64,000 bases of DNA, taken from Sphingomonadaceae bacterium (GTDB taxonomy: Bacteria; Pseudomonadota; Alphaproteobacteria; Sphingomonadales; Sphingomonadaceae). The notes beneath the pieces were generated by a model. It ran no database searches, was not told where the DNA came from, and saw nothing but the letters and a program-made list of their open reading frames with translations. The stretch is from assembly GCA_947477745.1 (NCBI GenBank), contig CANJUF010000004.1, positions 79,295 through 143,294 on the forward strand, in the 5' to 3' direction. A program made the position numbers and the translations under genes. Below, piece by piece: positions 38,323 through 45,904 of this stretch (positions within the stretch are counted from its first letter, which is position 1; each line of letters starts with the position of its first letter).

Positions 38323-39102
38323 TCAGCCTTCCTTTTGCGCCATGTGCGGCACGCGCTGGTCGATGAAGATCGATTGCATCGCGGTGGCGAACATGCCCTC
38401 GGCATCGCCTAGCCGGGTGCGGCTGTAGCCCGAGCCCTGCCCCGAAGTCTCGCCTTCGGCATCGATCAGGATCCAGTCGCCGCGCGGCAGGCGGCTCATG
38501 CATACGGTGATGTCCATATTGGCGAGCGTGTTTTCCATGATCGGCAGCACCGGCGCGGTGCCGTTGCCGAAATCGCCGAGGATCGCGGCGAGCGACAGCG
38601 GCTCTAGCGGCTCTCCCTCGACGATGTCGGACAGGAACCGGATCCAGATTGCGCCCGGGCCGGGCTGCGAGCGATCGAGCGAGATCTGGCGTTCCTCGAA
38701 CCACTTGAGATTGTCGTAATGGTCCTGCTCGGTCCAGTAGCGCCGCGTGAGCGGAGTCGATTGCTCGCCGGTATCCGAAATGCGCGCGCGCACCGCAGTG
38801 GCGCGCACCCACAGTTTGTCTTCGGCAAAGAACTCGGCATCGACCACCTGCATGCGCCGCCCGTCGCGCAGCATGCGAATCCGGGGGACCAGCGGCACGA
38901 GCGGGACCGCGCCCAGGATGTCTATGCTGATCCGGGTGGTGAGCATCGGCTCTTGCGTCGGAACCTTGGCGAGGACGTGCCCCGACAAGCCCGCCAGCGC
39001 GAGGCCGACCTGAGACGTGCCGTTCCACGGGCTCACGCCGATGCCGGTTGGCACGTAGGCATCGCCTTCGCGCCGGTAGAATGCGATTCGCTCGCTTGCC
39101 AT
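38323..39102 (-). CDS. Acyl-CoA thioesterase family protein
   Basis: A 259-residue double-hotdog thioesterase-like protein: first half GISPWNGT-type (GVSPWNGTSQVGLALAGLSGHVL), RISIDILGAVPLVPLVP; second half LPRGDWILIDAEGETSGQGSGYSRTRLGDAEG, the typical end of the second fold. It should cut acyl-CoA thioesters; chain length unknown. Start ATG 39102 has AGG at a good distance; ATG 39108 is an alternative. First gene of a unit with the P-loop and PhyH proteins. Confidence 0.82.
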   Translation of the reverse strand: MASERIAFYRREGDAYVPTGIGVSPWNGTSQVGLALAGLSGHVLAKVPTQEPMLTTRISIDILGAVPLVPLVPRIRMLRDGRRMQVVDAEFFAEDKLWVRATAVRARISDTGEQSTPLTRRYWTEQDHYDNLKWFEERQISLDRSQPGPGAIWIRFLSDIVEGEPLEPLSLAAILGDFGNGTAPVLPIMENTLANMDITVCMSRLPRGDWILIDAEGETSGQGSGYSRTRLGDAEGMFATAMQSIFIDQRVPHMAQKEG

Positions 39103-39349
39103 GGTCATCCTGTTGCTGCCCGAAGGTGCGACTCACCCTGTCAGGATTCTCCTTAAGGTCAATCGGCTGCCGCGCACGTCTGGCCTTGCGGACATCACGC
39201 CGAGGTTCAGTGCATCGGTAATTCGACGAGGCGTGGTGTTGAGACGACGTTAACATGTTTCGCAGTGTCTGGTTAACCGGTCGGGACCACTTTCGAACCA
39301 TGGGCAGCTCGGGGGGCGTTGTTGAACTCTCAGTGTAGTGAGAACCGAA

Positions 39350-39649
39350 ATGCTCGAATTTGAAAGAACCCGGCCCAATGCGGTGACTGGCCCGCTCGGC
39401 GAGAAAATGACCCGCGCTGATCTTCCCCCTCGCGACACGATGCGGTGGATCGCACGGCGCAAGGCGGAGGTGGTGGCGGCCGTCAATGGCGGCTTGCTGT
39501 CGATCTCGGAGGCTTGCGATCGCTATGACCTGACGCTGGAGGAGTTTGCCTCCTGGCAGCGCGCAGTCGAACGCGAGGGGCTACCCGGCCTTCGCGTCAG
39601 CAGGGCGCAGTTCCACCGCGATCATGCCAACCGCAAGGTTCGGCATTAA
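39350..39649 (+). CDS. sciP: CtrA-inhibitor SciP (DUF1153)
   Basis: A 99-residue helix-turn-helix protein of the DUF1153 family. The core is KMTRADLPPRDTMRWIARRKAEVVAAVNGGLLSISEACDRYDLTLEEFASWQ, matching Caulobacter SciP, which binds DNA with CtrA and represses CtrA-activated genes in G1. It is the second cell-cycle regulator in this window besides ccrM. Upstream are TTAAC motifs (39250-39254, and 39273-39278 in GGTTAACC) that may be CtrA half sites. ATG 39350 was chosen; a GTG-like start lies 4 codons earlier. Confidence 0.88.
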   Translation: MLEFERTRPNAVTGPLGEKMTRADLPPRDTMRWIARRKAEVVAAVNGGLLSISEACDRYDLTLEEFASWQRAVEREGLPGLRVSRAQFHRDHANRKVRH

Positions 39650-39666
39650 TCCGGCGCGCAAGGTCC

Positions 39667-39693
39667 GGGGGAGGCTTTCCTGGTGCCTCCCCC
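39667..39693 (+). terminator. Stem-loop after sciP
   Basis: A perfect nine-base stem (GGGGGAGGC with GCCTCCCCC) and nine-base loop, 18 bases after the sciP stop. It lacks a T-run, so it may be a Rho-independent terminator only in part. Confidence 0.5.
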
Positions 39694-39804
39694 TGATCGG
39701 CCCCGACCTCCTTGCCCGTTGCAGCCCTGCGCCCGCATGGTAGTGTGGCTGGTCCGCATTGCCTCGCTAGGGGTTTTCAGGCGCGGGCGGAAAAGGGGTT
39801 CTGG

Positions 39805-40212
39805 ATGAAATATGGTGTGTTTGCGGCCGCTGGCGCGGTCCTCCTGCTTGCCGGTTGCGGCAGTGCGAATGAAGCCGACAAGACCGGCGATGCCGCGACC
39901 GAGGCTGCCGCTCCTGCCGAGGCTCCTGCCGCCGCCGAGGCGGCTGCTCCTGCCGGACCTGCCGTGGCTGGTGCGAAGCCCACCAAGGAATTCATGATCG
40001 GCAAGTGGGGCCAGGACGGCGATTGCACGCTGGCGATCGACTTCAAGGCCGATGGCACCACCGATGGCCCGTTCGGCAATTGGGCGCTCGAAGACGGCGT
40101 CCTGACGATGGCCGATGCGCCGCAGAAGGTTCACCTCACCATCGTCGACGACAAGACGATCGATTCGCGGCTCGACGGCAAGGGCGAGCCCAAGAAGATG
40201 ACCCGCTGCTGA
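39805..40212 (+). CDS. Small hypothetical lipoprotein
   Basis: A 135-residue exported lipoprotein: AAGAVLLLAGCGS lipobox (Cys near residue 18), a 45-residue Ala/Pro/Glu spacer, then a globular end beginning KEFMIGKWGQDGDCTLAIDFKADGTTDGPFGNW, which resembles small beta-barrel proteins of lipocalin-like folds. Found in sphingomonads without a known role. The ATG has AAAAGGGG upstream. Confidence 0.8.
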   Translation: MKYGVFAAAGAVLLLAGCGSANEADKTGDAATEAAAPAEAPAAAEAAAPAGPAVAGAKPTKEFMIGKWGQDGDCTLAIDFKADGTTDGPFGNWALEDGVLTMADAPQKVHLTIVDDKTIDSRLDGKGEPKKMTRC

Positions 40213-40227
40213 CTTACGACAGCTTCA

Positions 40228-43200
40228 TCAATGAAAATCGCGTGACCTGGGGATGATCCTGACGCCGCGCGGATGACGCTGGACGAAGCCGCATTCGCGG
40301 TTTCCCGGCGGCGGCGGCTCCCAGGCTTCGGCCTTGCCGCCGCCGCTTCCCGGCAAGGGCGAATTGACATGATCGGCGCGCGCCAGCGGTGCGCTCAGCA
40401 GGTCGTCCGACAGCAGACCGAGCTGCGCAGTGGCATCGTGAAGATGCGCGGCGATGACGTGGATCACCTCGTCGTCGTATTCGACGCGGCCCCGGATCTC
40501 GAGCAGCCGCGCCCCCATCACCGTGCGGCGGTGCTTCTCCATCATGTCGGGCCACACGACAATGTTGGCGACCCCGGTCTCGTCCTCGACGGTGATGAAG
40601 CACACGCCCTTGGCGCTGCCGGGCCGCTGGCGGATCAGCACCACGCCCGCGACATGGACCATCGAGCGGAACTTGCGGGCCCGCAGGTCTGAAGCGCGCA
40701 CGAAACCACGCTCGGCAAGGCTGGCGCGCAGGAAAGCCACGGGATGCGCCTTCAGCGACAGACGCTGGGTCTGGTAATCGGCGACGACTTCCTCGCTGAG
40801 CGGCATCATGGGAAGCCGGGTGGCATGGCGCTCCGTTCCTTCGTCGCGCGCATCTGCGGCGGCGAACAGCGGCAGGTCGGGCGCGGCGATCAGGCTGCGC
40901 GCCTCCCACAGCGCCTGGCGGCGCGGGAGCCCTATTGAGGAAAACGCATCGGCGCTGGCCAGCCGCTCGATCATGGCGGGCGAGAGCCCGGCGCGCTGCT
41001 TCAGCGCGGCCAGATCGGCGAAGGCCCCGCCCTGCTCGCGCGCGGCAACCAGCTTTGCCGCCGCCGCTTCGGGAAAGCCGTCGATCTGCCGAAGGCCGAG
41101 GCGCAGGGCTATCCGCGAGTCCCTGCGGAGGCAGGGACTTAGCGCTTCAACGCATCCCGTCTGCGACACGAGATCCCTGCCTTCGCAGGGATTCGCCCCC
41201 TCCAGCGTACAATCCCACACGGAATGGTTTACATCCACAGGCAACACCGGCACGCCATGCTCGCGGGCGTCGCGCACGATCTGCGCGGGCGCATAGAAGC
41301 CCATCGGCTGTGAATTGAGCAAGCCGCAGGCGAAGGCAGCAGGGAAATGGCACTTCAGCCAGCTAGACACATATACCAGGTGGGCAAAGCTCGCCGCGTG
41401 GCTTTCGGGAAAGCCGTATTCGCCGAAACCCTTGATCTGGTTGAAGCAGCGCTCGGCAAAATCGGGATCATAGCCGCGCGCGATCATCCGTCCGACCATC
41501 ATGTCCTGCAGTTCATCGACCATGCCGCGCGAACGGAACGTCGCCATCGCCTTGCGCAGCCGGTTGGCCTCGGCGCCGGAGAATTTCGCCGCGTCGAGCG
41601 CGATCTTCATCGCCTGCTCCTGGAAGATCGGCACGCCCAACGTGCGCCCCAGGATGCTCGACAATTCGTCGGGTGGGCCATGCTCGGGCGCGGGCGCGGG
41701 AATCTCCACCGGTTCGGCCCCGCGCCGCCGCTTGAGATAGGGATGCACCATGTCGCCCTGGATCGGGCCGGGCCGCACGATCGCCACCTGGATGACAAGG
41801 TCGTAGAACTCGCGCGGCCGCAGGCGCGGCAGCATGTTCATCTGCGCGCGGCTCTCCACCTGGAACACGCCCAGCGAATCGCCCTTGCGCAGCATCGCAT
41901 AGGTCTCCGGGTCTTCGCGCGGCACGGTAGCGAGCGTGAGATCGCGGGCATGGTGCGCGCCCAGAAGATCGAGGCATTTCCTGATGCAGGTGAGCATGCC
42001 AAGTGCGAGAATATCGATCTTGAGGATGCCCAGCGCATCGATGTCGTCCTTGTCCCACTCGATAAAGCTGCGTTCCGGCATGGCGCCGTTGCCGATCGGC
42101 ACGGTCTCGACCAGTGGTCCTTCGGTGAGGATGAAGCCGCCGACATGCTGCGAGAGATGACGCGGCATACCGATCATTTGTGCGGTCAGTTTGAGAACCC
42201 GCGTCAGGTGCGGGTCGGACAGGTCCATGCCGGTTTCGGCGGCATGTTTCTCGCTCACTTCGTTGCCGTGGCTACCCCACACTGTGCGTGCCAGTGCGCC
42301 GGTCACGTCTTCGCTGAGGCCCATCGCCTTGCCCACTTCGCGGATCGCCATCCGCGGGCGGTAGTGGATCACGGTGGCGCACAGCCCCGCGCGCTGGCGG
42401 CCGTACTTGGCATAGATGTACTGGATCACCTCCTCGCGCCGCTCGTGCTCGAAATCGACGTCGATGTCGGGCGGCTCGTTGCGGTCCTCGGAGATGAAAC
42501 GATCGAACAGCAAGGCATGCCGGGCTGGATCGACCGCGGTGATGCCAAGGCAATAGCACACCGCCGAATTGGCCGCAGAGCCCCTGCCCTGGCACAGGAT
42601 CGGCGGATCCTGCGCGCGGGCGAAATCGACGATGTCCTTGATGGTGAGGAAATAGCGGGCGAGCCTGAGCTTTTCGATCAGCACCAGTTCGCGGTGAAGC
42701 ACGTCGCGCACGGTGTCGGGCAAACCTTCGGGATAGCGCCATTGCGCTCCCTGCCAGGTCAGCACCTCGAGCTGCTGCTGCGGCGTGCGGCTCTCGGGAT
42801 AGCTTTCCTGCGGATACTCGTATTGCAGCTCGTCGAGGCTGAACCTGCAGGCATCGGCCACCGCGCGCGCCGCCGACAGGGCATGCGGCCAGGGCGCGAA
42901 CAGCCGCGCCATTTCCTGAGGTGACTTCAGATGCCGCTCGGCATTGGCTTCGAGCAGCAGACCGGCGGAGGCCACGGTGGTCTTGTGGCGGATCGCGGTC
43001 ATGACGTCCTGCAGCGGGCGGCGTTCGGGCGCGTGGTAAAGCACGTCGTTGGTGGCATGGATCGACATGCCGTTTTGCCGCGCCATGGCGTCAAGCGCCT
43101 CGATCCGGGCGATGTCGTCGCCGCGATAGAGATAAGAGGCGGCGATGTGCTTGAGGGTGGGAAGCCGGGCTGCGAGGTGGGGGAGGATGGTTTCGAGGTG

Positions 43201-43860
43201 GGCGCTCAGCACTCTCCCCTCCCGCTTGCGGGAGGGGTCGGGGGTGGGCTTGGCAAGCAATGGCACGCCTCGCCCACCCCGCTGCGACTGCGCGTCCGGT
43301 TGCTCGGACGCGAGTCTCGCTGCCCCTCCCGCACGCGGGAGGGGAATCACGTTGTCCTCTACGACAATGGTGAATTCCGCTGCCAGATCGCGCGGGGGAA
43401 CGAGGATCAGCTGCAAACCTTCGGAATGCTGCGCGAGCATCGCCAGCGAAATCTCGCATATACCCTTGTCCTGCCATTCGCCGCCCGGCCGCTGCATCCG
43501 CCCTGCCGAGATCAGCCGGCAAAGGCGGCCATAGGCCGCGCGGTCGATGGGATAGGCAAGGAACACCAGCCCCTCGATGGTTTCGATCCGGCAACCGATC
43601 ACCGGCCGCAGTTTCAGGGTCTTCGCCTCGGTGTGCAGGCGCACCACCCCCGCCATCGAATTGGCGTCGGCAATCCCCAGCGCATCGTAGCCCAGCGCCC
43701 GCGCGGTCAAGGCCAGATCGACCGCGTCGGACGCGCCGCGCAGGAAAGTGAAGCAGCTCGCCAGCCCGAGCTCGACGAACGGCGCGCGCGGCGGCGCACC
43801 GATCGTATCGGGGTCTATGTCGATCCGGCGCTTGTCGGGCGTGAGCGGCGCTTCCGGCAC
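40228..43860 (-). CDS. dnaE2: Error-prone DNA polymerase III alpha subunit DnaE2 (ImuC) with three palindromic inserts
   Basis: Translesion polymerase of the SOS mutasome, working with ImuA and ImuB. PHP domain at the N-terminus (FVELGLASCFTFLRGASDA), polymerase catalytic segment GRGSAANSAVCYCLGITAVDP and PPDIDVDFEHERREEV, and the family C-terminus ending IPRSRDFH. At 1210 residues it is about 90 longer than usual. The excess matches three palindromic inserts at 43216-43344 (about residues 173-215), 41118-41192 (890-914) and 40293-40364 (1166-1189), each a multiple of three bases. The GTG start has GGAGGG upstream and overlaps the region of the udgX stop; an ATG there is out of frame. Confidence 0.93.
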   Translation of the reverse strand: MPEAPLTPDKRRIDIDPDTIGAPPRAPFVELGLASCFTFLRGASDAVDLALTARALGYDALGIADANSMAGVVRLHTEAKTLKLRPVIGCRIETIEGLVFLAYPIDRAAYGRLCRLISAGRMQRPGGEWQDKGICEISLAMLAQHSEGLQLILVPPRDLAAEFTIVVEDNVIPLPRAGGAARLASEQPDAQSQRGGRGVPLLAKPTPDPSRKREGRVLSAHLETILPHLAARLPTLKHIAASYLYRGDDIARIEALDAMARQNGMSIHATNDVLYHAPERRPLQDVMTAIRHKTTVASAGLLLEANAERHLKSPQEMARLFAPWPHALSAARAVADACRFSLDELQYEYPQESYPESRTPQQQLEVLTWQGAQWRYPEGLPDTVRDVLHRELVLIEKLRLARYFLTIKDIVDFARAQDPPILCQGRGSAANSAVCYCLGITAVDPARHALLFDRFISEDRNEPPDIDVDFEHERREEVIQYIYAKYGRQRAGLCATVIHYRPRMAIREVGKAMGLSEDVTGALARTVWGSHGNEVSEKHAAETGMDLSDPHLTRVLKLTAQMIGMPRHLSQHVGGFILTEGPLVETVPIGNGAMPERSFIEWDKDDIDALGILKIDILALGMLTCIRKCLDLLGAHHARDLTLATVPREDPETYAMLRKGDSLGVFQVESRAQMNMLPRLRPREFYDLVIQVAIVRPGPIQGDMVHPYLKRRRGAEPVEIPAPAPEHGPPDELSSILGRTLGVPIFQEQAMKIALDAAKFSGAEANRLRKAMATFRSRGMVDELQDMMVGRMIARGYDPDFAERCFNQIKGFGEYGFPESHAASFAHLVYVSSWLKCHFPAAFACGLLNSQPMGFYAPAQIVRDAREHGVPVLPVDVNHSVWDCTLEGANPCEGRDLVSQTGCVEALSPCLRRDSRIALRLGLRQIDGFPEAAAAKLVAAREQGGAFADLAALKQRAGLSPAMIERLASADAFSSIGLPRRQALWEARSLIAAPDLPLFAAADARDEGTERHATRLPMMPLSEEVVADYQTQRLSLKAHPVAFLRASLAERGFVRASDLRARKFRSMVHVAGVVLIRQRPGSAKGVCFITVEDETGVANIVVWPDMMEKHRRTVMGARLLEIRGRVEYDDEVIHVIAAHLHDATAQLGLLSDDLLSAPLARADHVNSPLPGSGGGKAEAWEPPPPGNRECGFVQRHPRGVRIIPRSRDFH
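40293..40364. repeat. 72-bp palindromic element near the dnaE2 3' end
   Basis: Terminal ATTCGC/GCGAAT and inner GGCGGCGGCGGC (40307-40318) versus GCCGCCGCCGC (40335-40345). 72 bases, 24 codons, in frame, between the last domain and the conserved DnaE2 tail IPRSRDFH. Less regular than the other two. Confidence 0.7.
41118..41192. repeat. 75-bp palindromic element inside dnaE2
   Basis: Two hairpins, AGTCCCTGC/GCAGGGACT (41118-41139) and ATCCCTGC/GCAGGGAT (41173-41192), separated by about 33 bases. 75 bases, or 25 codons, in frame, just after the DnaE2 segment VWDCTLEG. Confidence 0.8.
43216..43344. repeat. 129-bp palindromic element inside dnaE2
   Basis: Two near-identical hairpins, CCCCTCCCGC paired with GCGGGAGGGG at each end (43216-43237 and 43323-43344), enclose GGGGGTGGG/CCCACCCC and a small GTCCG/CGGAC hairpin. 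129 bases, i.e. 43 codons, in frame. The same design recurs at 61307-61393. Confidence 0.85.
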
Positions 43861-43861
43861 G

Positions 43862-45337
43862 TCATCCCTCCAGCTCCGCGAGCCGCTCCGCCACTGCGGC
43901 CAGATCGGCGTCGAACAGGCGTTCCTGCATCTCGCGCGCCTCGCCATCGAGCCGCAGCAGATAGGACGGATGCGCGGTCACCCACAGTTCGCTGCCATCG
44001 TCGAGCCGGTGCGGCTGGCCGCGCGCCTTCGAGATGCTGACCGTCTTGCCCAGCATGCCGCGCGCCGCGCTTGCGCCCATGGCCAGCACCAGCCGGGGCT
44101 TCACCGCGGCGCGTTCGCTTTCCAGCCACCAGCGGCAAGTGTCGATCTCCTTGGCGGCGGGCGACTGGTGCAGCCGCCGCTTGCCGCGCCCTTGAACTAC
44201 TTTGGGCACGAACTTGAAATGCTTGACCGCGTTGGTGACATAGGCCCGGTCACGCGCGATCCCGGCGCGTTCGAGATGCACGTCGAGCAAATGCCCCGCC
44301 GGACCGACGAACGGCCGTCCGGACAGGTCTTCCTGATCGCCCGGCTGCTCGCCGACGATCATCAGGGCGGCATGAAGCGGACCCTCGCCGGGCACCGCGC
44401 GATTGTCGAGCAGGCCGATCGGGCAGCGGCGGCAGCCGTCAATCGCCGCCGCAACTTCTTCCAGCGTACCGGGCCGTTCGCCATCCTCCATGCCGCCGCG
44501 CTCCACCATGCTCGCCTCGCGGGCCTGCGCACCCGCAACCAGTTGCGGGATCAGCGCGGCCTCGGGCATGTTCTTCCAGTATTTCCGGGGCATTTCCTTG
44601 AGCATCGCGCCGATCTTCAAACGCGCCGGATTGAAGATCGATGCATAGTAGGTGCGCCACAGATCTTCGGCAGGATCGCCCGTCGGCGCATCCTCGCGCC
44701 GGGCCGGCGGGCCTTCGGCAAGGCTCTCACCGTCCCAGTGCAGCGAGCCTTGGGGGGTGAGGATCGACCATTTCATGTTGGCGAAACGCCGCACGAAAAA
44801 CGCCGCGTTGGCGCGCAGAATGTGATGCTCCGGCTCGAACCAGGCGACGTAATGCTCGCCCGCCTGACCATCCTCGCCCGTATATTCGACGCGGCGGAAG
44901 CGCACGAAGGCATGCATCTTGTGGCTGTCGCGCCGCACAGTGCGGTCAAGCTCTTCAAGGCGGCGCACATCCGGATCGGCGCGGTCCTCGAGCAGTCGGG
45001 ACTGCGATTGCAGCCGCCACAGCAGCCGGTACAGCAGCGCGAACCGCCCGGGATCGCGGTGCAGCGCCGCATTTTGCGCCAGCTTGAGGAACGCCCGGCT
45101 GGCCCTTACCGGGCGTGGCTGGGCGCCGGGCACCGGCAAGCGCTTTTCACGCCGTCCGAATTCACCCGCGCCGAACAGATCGCCGGTCGCGCCCGGCTCG
45201 ATCCAGACCACGCGGTCTGGCGGCACGTCGCACTGGACCAGCGCCCGCGCCCGCTCACGCCAGAAATCGAAGTCGTCTGGCGCAGGCAGGTGCACGGCAT
45301 AGAAGCTGCGCGGGGCAATATCCTGCATCGCGGTCAC
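43862..45337 (-). CDS. DUF4130 (TIGR03915) - UdgX uracil-DNA-binding fusion protein
   Basis: A 491-residue two-part protein. The first 240 residues are the TIGR03915/DUF4130 type (RALVQCDVPP, FARFRRVEYTG-like region, NMKWSILTPQGSLHWDGE). The rest is UdgX, a family-4-like uracil-DNA glycosylase that can bind DNA covalently: GEQPGDQEDLSGRPFVGPAG (motif A), YVTNAVKHFKFV, the KRRLHQSP loop with the crosslinking His, and WVTAHPSYLLRL. Four Cys residues suggest an Fe-S cluster. GTG start at 45337; ATG 45328 possible. It sits between hemerythrin and dnaE2 in a LexA-linked unit. Confidence 0.92.
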   Translation of the reverse strand: MTAMQDIAPRSFYAVHLPAPDDFDFWRERARALVQCDVPPDRVVWIEPGATGDLFGAGEFGRREKRLPVPGAQPRPVRASRAFLKLAQNAALHRDPGRFALLYRLLWRLQSQSRLLEDRADPDVRRLEELDRTVRRDSHKMHAFVRFRRVEYTGEDGQAGEHYVAWFEPEHHILRANAAFFVRRFANMKWSILTPQGSLHWDGESLAEGPPARREDAPTGDPAEDLWRTYYASIFNPARLKIGAMLKEMPRKYWKNMPEAALIPQLVAGAQAREASMVERGGMEDGERPGTLEEVAAAIDGCRRCPIGLLDNRAVPGEGPLHAALMIVGEQPGDQEDLSGRPFVGPAGHLLDVHLERAGIARDRAYVTNAVKHFKFVPKVVQGRGKRRLHQSPAAKEIDTCRWWLESERAAVKPRLVLAMGASAARGMLGKTVSISKARGQPHRLDDGSELWVTAHPSYLLRLDGEAREMQERLFDADLAAVAERLAELEG

Positions 45338-45358
45338 GCCGCGATGCCCTGCCGGCCA

Positions 45359-45835
45359 TCAGTCGCGTTCGTCACCCGGCGTTTCCTCGGCGGCGCGCGC
45401 CAGTTCCCTGGGCTTGCGCTTCTCGAACACCTGCGCGAGTTCTTCCTCTTCCGCGCTGGTCAGCCCTTCGGTGGCGGCCGGAAACATCTCCTCCTCCTCC
45501 TCGTCGATGTGATGCGTGTAGCGGTGCTTCAATTCCCCGTATTTGGCTTCCCATTCGGCATCTTCGACATCGAGATCGACCAGTTCGCCCAGCAAATCGT
45601 CGACTTCCTTGTGTTCGGAGACCGAGTGGCGCGCATCTTCGCGCAGGTCCGGCTTGCCCAGCATCGTCGCATAAAGCGATTCCTCCTCGGCAGCGGCATG
45701 CGCCTGCAATTCCTGGCGCAATTCCTCGAAAAGCTCGCCGCGCTCCTGCTTGTTAGCGGACAACACCTTGTCCATCAGCTTGCGCTGGCGATCGTGATCA
45801 TTCTTGAGGTCGGCGAAAATCCTGGCGTCGGCCAT
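45359..45835 (-). CDS. Hemerythrin domain-containing protein
   Basis: A 158-residue four-helix protein with the di-iron ligand pattern: His in DLKNDHDRQRKL, HAAAEEESLYAT, HKEVDDLLGEL and HHIDEEEEEMF. It should bind O2 or act as an iron/redox sensor. Acidic C-terminus. The start at 45835 has GGAG at 8 bases; an ATG two codons earlier is too close. Placed between the radical SAM protein and UdgX in the same leftward unit, 23-69 base gaps, so likely part of the SOS-controlled operon. A stand-alone role is also possible. Confidence 0.88.
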   Translation of the reverse strand: MADARIFADLKNDHDRQRKLMDKVLSANKQERGELFEELRQELQAHAAAEEESLYATMLGKPDLREDARHSVSEHKEVDDLLGELVDLDVEDAEWEAKYGELKHRYTHHIDEEEEEMFPAATEGLTSAEEEELAQVFEKRKPRELARAAEETPGDERD

Positions 45836-45904
45836 TGTCATTACTCCTGGTTGCATCGCATCCCTAACCCGCCGCAGCACCGCAGGGTTGCGCGAGACAA
45901 CGCA

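Noticed and set aside
36802..39102. A defence-like island (P-loop, PhyH, thioesterase)
   Set aside because: These are ordinary metabolic families with tight overlaps; no defence domain is present.
41347..42924. A 525-codon plus-strand frame
   Set aside because: Antisense of dnaE2, no recognised domain and His/Arg-rich composition typical of shadow frames.
43216..43344. A CRISPR-like array
   Set aside because: Repeats are inverted hairpins, not direct repeats with spacers, and no cas gene is near. No CRISPR array was seen in the window.
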